A DNA stretch of 6,346 nt from Armatimonadota bacterium. Its GTDB lineage: Bacteria; Armatimonadota; JAAZEB01. The stretch is from positions 1 to 6,346 of the forward strand of contig DUUU01000014.1 in assembly GCA_012841485.1 (NCBI GenBank), in the 5' to 3' direction. Shown here piece after piece: positions 1-4,198 of the stretch (its first letter is position 1; every line of letters begins with the position of its first letter). The position numbers were made by a program, and so were the translations under genes. The notes under the pieces were generated by a model. That model was not told the DNA's origin. It saw only the letters and a list, made by a program, of their open reading frames with translations, and made no database searches.

Positions 1-2013
1 TTCATTGACCCCGGTCGCGTATGGATCAAGGCAAAGGTCGGCCTGGACGCCAGCGAACTGCCACGGAGCGGTTTTTGCGCGCGTGCGATAGAGCAGGAGG
101 GCCCACTGATCATCGCCGATGCCGCCATGGAACCGGACCTGGCGTCGGATCCCTTTCTGAACGGGCAGGTGAAGGCGCGCTTCTGCGCCGCGGTGCCTCT
201 CAGGAACCGGCAGGGCGATACGATCGGTCTGCTCATGGTGTTCGACCGTGTGCCGCGCCGGCTGCGCCAGGACCAGGAGCAGGGCTTGCAGGCGCTGGGC
301 CACCAGGCGATGGCCCTCCTGGATGCGCGCTGTGAGCTCTCCAAAAGAGCCCGAGTGGCGCACGCACCAGGCGATCCCAAACCGGCAAGCCACTCATCGC
401 GCGGCACGCTCCCGGACGCGCGGTTTCGCAAGGCTTTCGACGCCAGCCCCGAGCTGATGGTCATCAGTGCGCTGAGCGACGGGCGCTACATCGAGGTGAA
501 CGAGACTTTCTTGCGCGTGACGGGCTACCGGCGCGAGGAGGTGATCGGGCGCACCGCGTCTGAAGTCAACTTCCTGGTCGACCCCTGGGAGCGCTCGCAG
601 ATCCGGCAGCTTTTGCGCCAGCGTGGGGCGGCTCACAACATGGAGGCGCGCTTCCGCCTGAAATCAGGCGAGGAGCGCGTCGGGCTTCTCTCGGCCACGA
701 CGATCCACCTGGGCTATGAGCGCTATGTGCTCTACGTAGTCAATGATATCACGGAGCGAGAGCGGGCCGAGGAAGAGCAGAAGCGCGCGGATGCGCGGAT
801 GCAGCGCGCGCAGAAGCTGGAGAGCCTGGGGATTCTGGCGGGCGGCATCGGCCACGACTTCAATAACCTCCTGATGGGCATTTTGGGCAACGCCAGCCTG
901 GCGCTGGAGCAGCTTCCCGACGATGCGCCCGCCCGCTATCACATCCGCGAGATCGAGAAATCCGCGTTGCGCGCAGCCGACCTGACGGCGCAGATGCTCG
1001 CCTACGCCGGCGAGGGCGAGACGGCTCGCGAGCCGGTAAATCTCTCGAAACTGGCAGAGGAGATGGGAGGCCTTCTCCATTCGGCGGTGTCGAAGAAGGC
1101 GACGCTCCGCTGTACCTACGCCGCCAATCTCCCCGTTGTCCTAGCCGATCCCGCTCAGATGCGCCAGGTGCTGATGAATCTGGTGACCAACGCTTCCGAG
1201 GCCCTTGGGGCGGATGAGGGCGGCATCCGCGTGAGCACCGGTATCCTGCGCGCCGACCGCGCCTATCTCTCCCATGCCTACCCGGATCCGGATCTCCCCG
1301 CCGGCTCCTACGTCTACCTGGAAGTATCTGATACCGGGATGGGCATGGACGCGAAGACGCGGGCCCGTATCTTCGAGCCATTCTACTCCACGAAGGGCCC
1401 CGGGCGCGGCCTGGGGCTTGCCGCCTGCCTCGGCATTGCGCGCGGGCATGGCGGCGGCGTTCTTGTCGACAGTCGGCCCGGGCACGGCACCACGATCCGC
1501 CTCCTCCTGCCCTGTGCCAAGGAACAGCCGCCCGTTGAGCCGAGCGCGCGGCCCTCCCCCATGCAGGCGGTCGTCCCCGCAGGCGCGCCACGTCCGGCTG
1601 CGCTATCGCCAGAGGTGGCGGGCAAAATCGCGGACACCTGGCGTGGGAGCGGCACGGTTTTGGTCGTGGATGACGAAGAGGTGGTGCGTGCCGTCGCCCG
1701 GATGATGCTCGAGTTTGTCGGCTACACCGTTCTGGTAGCGAGCGACGGCGTGGAGGGTGTGGAGGTGTTCCGCCAGCACGCGGATGAGATTGCCGTCGTG
1801 CTGCTCGACATGTCGATGCCGCGCATGAATGGCGAGCAGGCATTCGATGCGATCCGGGCCATCCGCCCCGATGCCCGGGTGATCCTCTCAAGCGGTTATC
1901 AAGAGCGCGAGACGATTGAGCGTTTCTCTGGCAAGGGTCTGGCGGCGTTTCTCCCCAAGCCCTACCAATTCCAGGCGCTCCTGCGCAAGATCCGCGAAGT
2001 CACGCAGTGCTAA
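1..2013 (+). CDS. Hybrid sensor histidine kinase, GAF-PAS-HisKA-HATPase-REC (5' end outside window)
   Basis: Senses a signal through GAF and PAS domains, autophosphorylates on histidine and passes the phosphate to its own receiver domain; probably cytoplasmic, as no membrane segment is visible. Counting from base 1, residues 1-107 are GAF (WIKAKVGL near the start, then RFCAAVPL and FDRVPRR), 141-252 PAS, about 250-275 a charged coiled-coil linker, and 270-335 the dimerisation domain with H-box GHDFNN and phospho-His 285, typical of the HPK4-like class. The ATPase has N-box residues N393 and N397, G1 motif DTGMG (D444) and G2 motif GRGLGLA (468-474). A Pro/Ala-rich linker (about 505-550) leads to the receiver: acidic pair D557/D558, phospho-acceptor D603, S630 and K653. 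All catalytic residues are present, so it should be active. The frame is open to base 1 with GAF sequence before the first ATG (127), so that ATG is not the start. No partner regulator is visible; the output is unknown. Confidence 0.93.
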   Translation, partial: FIDPGRVWIKAKVGLDASELPRSGFCARAIEQEGPLIIADAAMEPDLASDPFLNGQVKARFCAAVPLRNRQGDTIGLLMVFDRVPRRLRQDQEQGLQALGHQAMALLDARCELSKRARVAHAPGDPKPASHSSRGTLPDARFRKAFDASPELMVISALSDGRYIEVNETFLRVTGYRREEVIGRTASEVNFLVDPWERSQIRQLLRQRGAAHNMEARFRLKSGEERVGLLSATTIHLGYERYVLYVVNDITERERAEEEQKRADARMQRAQKLESLGILAGGIGHDFNNLLMGILGNASLALEQLPDDAPARYHIREIEKSALRAADLTAQMLAYAGEGETAREPVNLSKLAEEMGGLLHSAVSKKATLRCTYAANLPVVLADPAQMRQVLMNLVTNASEALGADEGGIRVSTGILRADRAYLSHAYPDPDLPAGSYVYLEVSDTGMGMDAKTRARIFEPFYSTKGPGRGLGLAACLGIARGHGGGVLVDSRPGHGTTIRLLLPCAKEQPPVEPSARPSPMQAVVPAGAPRPAALSPEVAGKIADTWRGSGTVLVVDDEEVVRAVARMMLEFVGYTVLVASDGVEGVEVFRQHADEIAVVLLDMSMPRMNGEQAFDAIRAIRPDARVILSSGYQERETIERFSGKGLAAFLPKPYQFQALLRKIREVTQC

Positions 2014-2040
2014 GCGGTTTGTGGGGTGTGACACCCGCTT
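2012..2040 (+). terminator. Possible stem-loop at the 3' end of the kinase gene
   Basis: AAGCGG (2012-2017, overlapping the stop codon) can pair with CCGCTT (2035-2040). Inside it GTG (2021-2023) can pair with CAC (2032-2034), leaving a three-T bulge and an eight-base loop. An alternative fold is GGGTG-TGA-CACCC at 2024-2036. No T-tract follows, so this would be an atypical terminator or only a transcript-end structure. Its position directly after the stop is the main support. Confidence 0.3.
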
Positions 2041-2077
2041 GCCATCGCGGGCGCTCTGCGAGAGGAGAATGAGGGGC

Positions 2078-2087
2078 GCACCGGTGC
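2078..2087. repeat. 10-bp perfect palindrome in the convergent gap
   Basis: GCACCGGTGC is perfectly self-complementary and lies between the ends of two convergent genes. It could be part of a bidirectional 3'-end structure or a protein-binding site. With no loop and no T-tract on either side it is not a convincing terminator. The rest of the 2014-2132 gap holds no gene that I can see. Confidence 0.35.
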
Positions 2088-2132
2088 CCGTGTGAGGAGG
2101 CCCCGGGAGTACGCCCCGAACGAGGCAGTCTT

Positions 2133-2651
2133 TCAGAAACCGTAGCCCAGGCTCAGGCCCAGGTAGCTGTGCGCCCCGGACGTGGTGGGGAAGACGAGCT
2201 CGGCCTGGCCCATGGTTCCCTTGCCATCGGTATCGCCATCGAAGAAGTGGCGGACAAAGATCCGGGCGCCGCTCGGGACGAACCCCGCGCCTATCTCGGT
2301 TGCATGAAGCTGCACGCCGGCGGAAGCCGCCACGCCAAACCTCTTCGCGGAATCTTGGTCCTCACGGCCGATGGTCCAGCCCATCAGCCCGGCCTCGACG
2401 AAGTAAGGCTGCTCGAGCTGATACGAGGCCCCGAGCTGCCAGCTCCATCCGCTCTCGGACGAGCCATCGCGGAACGTGAGGAAGTTGATGATGCCGCTCG
2501 AGTTCACCCCCGCGGCGGCAACGAAGCGCACCTTCTTTGTCCACTCGGATTCCGCGCCGGATTCCCGATAGTAGTCGTACCTGCCGGCGCTGGCGGGGGA
2601 AGCCAGGAGGGCGAGGCCGAGGACGGTGATGGCGGCGACGTGCTTGAGCAT
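2133..2651 (-). CDS. Small secreted outer-membrane beta-barrel protein (172 aa), function unknown
   Basis: Predicted outer-membrane protein. The chosen ATG (2651) gives a textbook Sec signal peptide: Lys at position 3, hydrophobic core over residues 5-17, and ASPASA ending at residue 22, leaving a mature protein of about 150 residues that starts GRYDYY. The mature part is rich in alternating polar/hydrophobic stretches of 8-12 residues with aromatic ends, such as GWSWQLGASYQL (68-79), YFVEAGLMGWTIG (83-95), RFGVAASAGVQLH (104-116) and SYLGLSLGYGF (162-172). About eight strands can be drawn. It ends in Phe, the classical signal for barrel insertion by the BAM complex. The frame is open 150 bases further upstream to an ATG at 2801, but that extension is Arg/Cys-rich, would bury the signal peptide and lies before a good ribosome-binding site, so I reject it. 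There is loose resemblance to PagL-type barrels, but the catalytic His-x-Ser motif is missing. Specific function is not recognisable. Confidence 0.8.
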   Translation of the reverse strand: MLKHVAAITVLGLALLASPASAGRYDYYRESGAESEWTKKVRFVAAAGVNSSGIINFLTFRDGSSESGWSWQLGASYQLEQPYFVEAGLMGWTIGREDQDSAKRFGVAASAGVQLHATEIGAGFVPSGARIFVRHFFDGDTDGKGTMGQAELVFPTTSGAHSYLGLSLGYGF

Positions 2652-2658
2652 AGCAGGG

Positions 2659-2666
2659 CTTTCCTT
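2659..2666 (-). promoter_or_regulatory. Ribosome-binding site that decides the barrel-gene start
   Basis: On the minus strand AAGGAAAG lies upstream of the ATG at 2651, with 10 bases between its AGGA core and the start codon. A second purine run, GAGGAG, lies at 2673-2678, too far to serve this ATG. Together with the signal peptide that follows, this supports the 2651 start over the longer open frame. Confidence 0.55.
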
Positions 2667-2719
2667 TCGTATCTCCTCAGTGTGTTGGCTCTTGCGAAGA
2701 ACGCGCTTCATCCAGTTTC

Positions 2720-2745
2720 GACGGTACTGCAGTGCCGAATGTTCC
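2720..2745 (-). promoter_or_regulatory. Possible ECF-sigma-type promoter for the barrel gene
   Basis: Reading the minus strand, GGAAC (2745-2741) is followed after 18 bases by GTC (2722-2720). This matches the GGAA(C/T) -35 and GTC/GTT -10 pattern of many extracytoplasmic-function sigma factors, which often control envelope proteins. Transcription would start near 2712, giving a leader of about 60 bases. Both elements are short and could occur by chance; no good housekeeping -35/-10 pair was found in the 236-bp gap. Confidence 0.2.
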
Positions 2746-2862
2746 CGGCAACCGCAGGCACAACCGGGCCGGCTGGGGGCCTTCCCGCGTTTGGAGCGCA
2801 TAGCGCAGCGTGCCCAAGCGAGACCTCGCTCAGACTGGCGGTCGGGATCCCTGGCCGGGCAT

Positions 2863-2882
2863 TGCCGACTTAACTATCGGCA
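2863..2882 (-). terminator. Stem-loop just after the TIM-barrel gene stop
   Basis: TGCCGA and TCGGCA form a perfect 6-bp stem around an AT-rich eight-base loop, beginning five bases after the TGA at 2890-2888. Place and size suit a transcript end for the two-gene glycosidase unit. On the minus strand no T-run follows (the next bases are ATGCCC), so an intrinsic terminator is uncertain; a 3'-end-protecting hairpin is equally possible. The rest of the 2652-2887 gap shows no further gene. Confidence 0.4.
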
Positions 2883-2887
2883 TTTGC

Positions 2888-4159
2888 TCAGCGTGGCACA
2901 ACCACGGAGCCCTCTCGATAGTACCGGGTGATGGCAAGGCGCAGGTAGCCACCGTCATCATCGGGATAGCGGGAGATCAGGGTGTTGCCATTGATGGGCG
3001 GCGGGTTGGTGATGCCGTCGCGCTGCCTATCATCGTAATGGGTTGTGCCAGCGGCCCCGGCACCGAAGAGGATGGCGATGGCGCCCGCGCGCGCATAGTC
3101 GGCGATGTGATCGCGGCTCTCCAGGAAATATTCCGCCCTGTTGTCCTGGAAATGGCCCTCGGTGTTGTTCATCGTGCGGTAGCGGCGATTGCCGATGGGC
3201 ACCTGCCATAGGACGACGCGCAGATCCGCGCCCGTGGAAACCCCATCCACCCACTGCCGGTAACGCTCGAAGTTGGGGAAAGCGCGGTTGGCCGGGTCCC
3301 ACCAGTGGGTGCCCCCCGGGCGATAGCGGTCCATCCAGCCGGCATCGCGGTCGGACGGGCTGACAAAGACCAGGTTCCACCCCTCGCCGAATCCGCGCAG
3401 GAAGCGGCCGGTGCGCACGCCGATCCCGCGCGCATCGACGCTGGGGTTCTGGCTGCTGCCGATATCGGTGCCCGAGGCCCAATCAGAGGCGTGAATGGCC
3501 AGGAGAACACCCCGGCCGTAACGGTTGCGCAAGCGCAAGAGTGCCCGACCGAAGCCTTGCCCCGTGTTTGGCAGGCCGCGCAGTTCCTGCATGCCGGTGG
3601 ATGCGACCGCCGCCGAGACCTCCCGGGCGCTGCGCCGGCCACCTTCGGCGTAATCCCTTTGAAGGTAGCCGAAGAGGTCCGGCTCGACATGCACCACGGC
3701 CCGGTCGCCGGCGGCACTGGCACGCTGCATGAGGAGCTTGAAATCCTCGTAATAGGCGCGCATCGTCTCCGGATTGTTCAGGTTGCGATAGACCTTCTCG
3801 CTCTCGCTACTCCCGCGCGCGGGGCGAGAGTGGAGCATGTTATAGTACGTAAAGACCGGGATAGCTCCCACCGCCCGGCTATCACGGACGTAGTCCGCGG
3901 CATAGCGGGCGTTCGGCCGCCAGGTCGTCCAGCCCTGGCCGGTGTTCACCCCGCCCGAGAGATACTGATAGCGCATCTCAATCGGCACGCGCGCGTTTCG
4001 CAACCACTCCAGCTCGCTGGATCCGTTTGCCAGGCCAAACATGAAGTGCGCTGGCAAGAGGCGATGTACTCGCCCGCCCCGGGCCGCCGCCGGCGTCGAT
4101 GCGACGGTCAGGATCCCCGCCCACAGGAGCGCCTTGATCCACGAGAAGCTGTTCCGCAT
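2888..4159 (-). CDS. Secreted TIM-barrel protein, predicted glycoside hydrolase of unassigned family (423 aa)
   Basis: Probable extracytoplasmic enzyme acting on carbohydrate; the substrate is unknown. Residues 1-26 are a Sec signal peptide (MRNSFSWIK, hydrophobic core, PAAA cleavage site), with no lipobox Cys. Eight candidate strands follow in order: HFMFGLAN (38-45), MRYQYLSGG (62-70), IPVFTYYNML (100-109), AVVHVEPDLFGYL (154-166), VLLAIHASDW (218-227), LVFVSPSDRD (263-272), RVVLWQVPIGN (314-324) and AIAILFGAGA (360-369), the pattern of a complete (beta/alpha)8 barrel. Likely active-site acids are E159 and D161 at the end of strand 4, D226, D268/D270/D272 and D376/D377. The HVEPD motif recalls the EPD of GH6 cellulases, but the rest does not look like GH6. 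From memory, Actinobacteria carry similar secreted proteins of unknown function (VNTG-GW-TW and FTYY motifs). It starts 39 bases after the stop of the upstream DUF6259-like gene, so co-transcription is likely. The ribosome-binding site is weak (CCAGG close to the ATG). Confidence 0.82.
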   Translation of the reverse strand: MRNSFSWIKALLWAGILTVASTPAAARGGRVHRLLPAHFMFGLANGSSELEWLRNARVPIEMRYQYLSGGVNTGQGWTTWRPNARYAADYVRDSRAVGAIPVFTYYNMLHSRPARGSSESEKVYRNLNNPETMRAYYEDFKLLMQRASAAGDRAVVHVEPDLFGYLQRDYAEGGRRSAREVSAAVASTGMQELRGLPNTGQGFGRALLRLRNRYGRGVLLAIHASDWASGTDIGSSQNPSVDARGIGVRTGRFLRGFGEGWNLVFVSPSDRDAGWMDRYRPGGTHWWDPANRAFPNFERYRQWVDGVSTGADLRVVLWQVPIGNRRYRTMNNTEGHFQDNRAEYFLESRDHIADYARAGAIAILFGAGAAGTTHYDDRQRDGITNPPPINGNTLISRYPDDDGGYLRLAITRYYREGSVVVPR

Positions 4160-4198
4160 GCCTGGGCGCGGTGCATCCGTGGTGCCACTTCAAACCGC

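Noticed and set aside
860..1891. 343-codon open frame on the minus strand
   Set aside because: It is antisense to the HisKA, ATPase and receiver domains of the kinase; the product is Arg/Pro/Ser-rich with no recognisable motif.
2133..2651. Lipid A deacylase (PagL-like) identity for the barrel protein
   Set aside because: The PYFVEAG segment and RH at residues 134-135 look similar at first, but the residue two after His135 is Phe, not the catalytic Ser, and the Asn-rich motif that follows in PagL is missing.
2169..2873. 234-codon open frame on the plus strand
   Set aside because: It overlaps the barrel gene and its leader antisense, has no visible signal or domain, and the opposite strand has a signal peptide and strand pattern.
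2888..4159. GH6 cellulase identity for the 423-residue protein
   Set aside because: Only the EPD tripeptide context resembles GH6; the other GH6 signature regions were not found and eight regular barrel strands can be drawn instead of the GH6 distorted barrel.
4157..4176. ATG at 4176-4174 as an alternative start of the 423-residue protein
   Set aside because: It is 17 bases from the chosen ATG and so out of frame; the ATG at 4159 gives a complete signal peptide.
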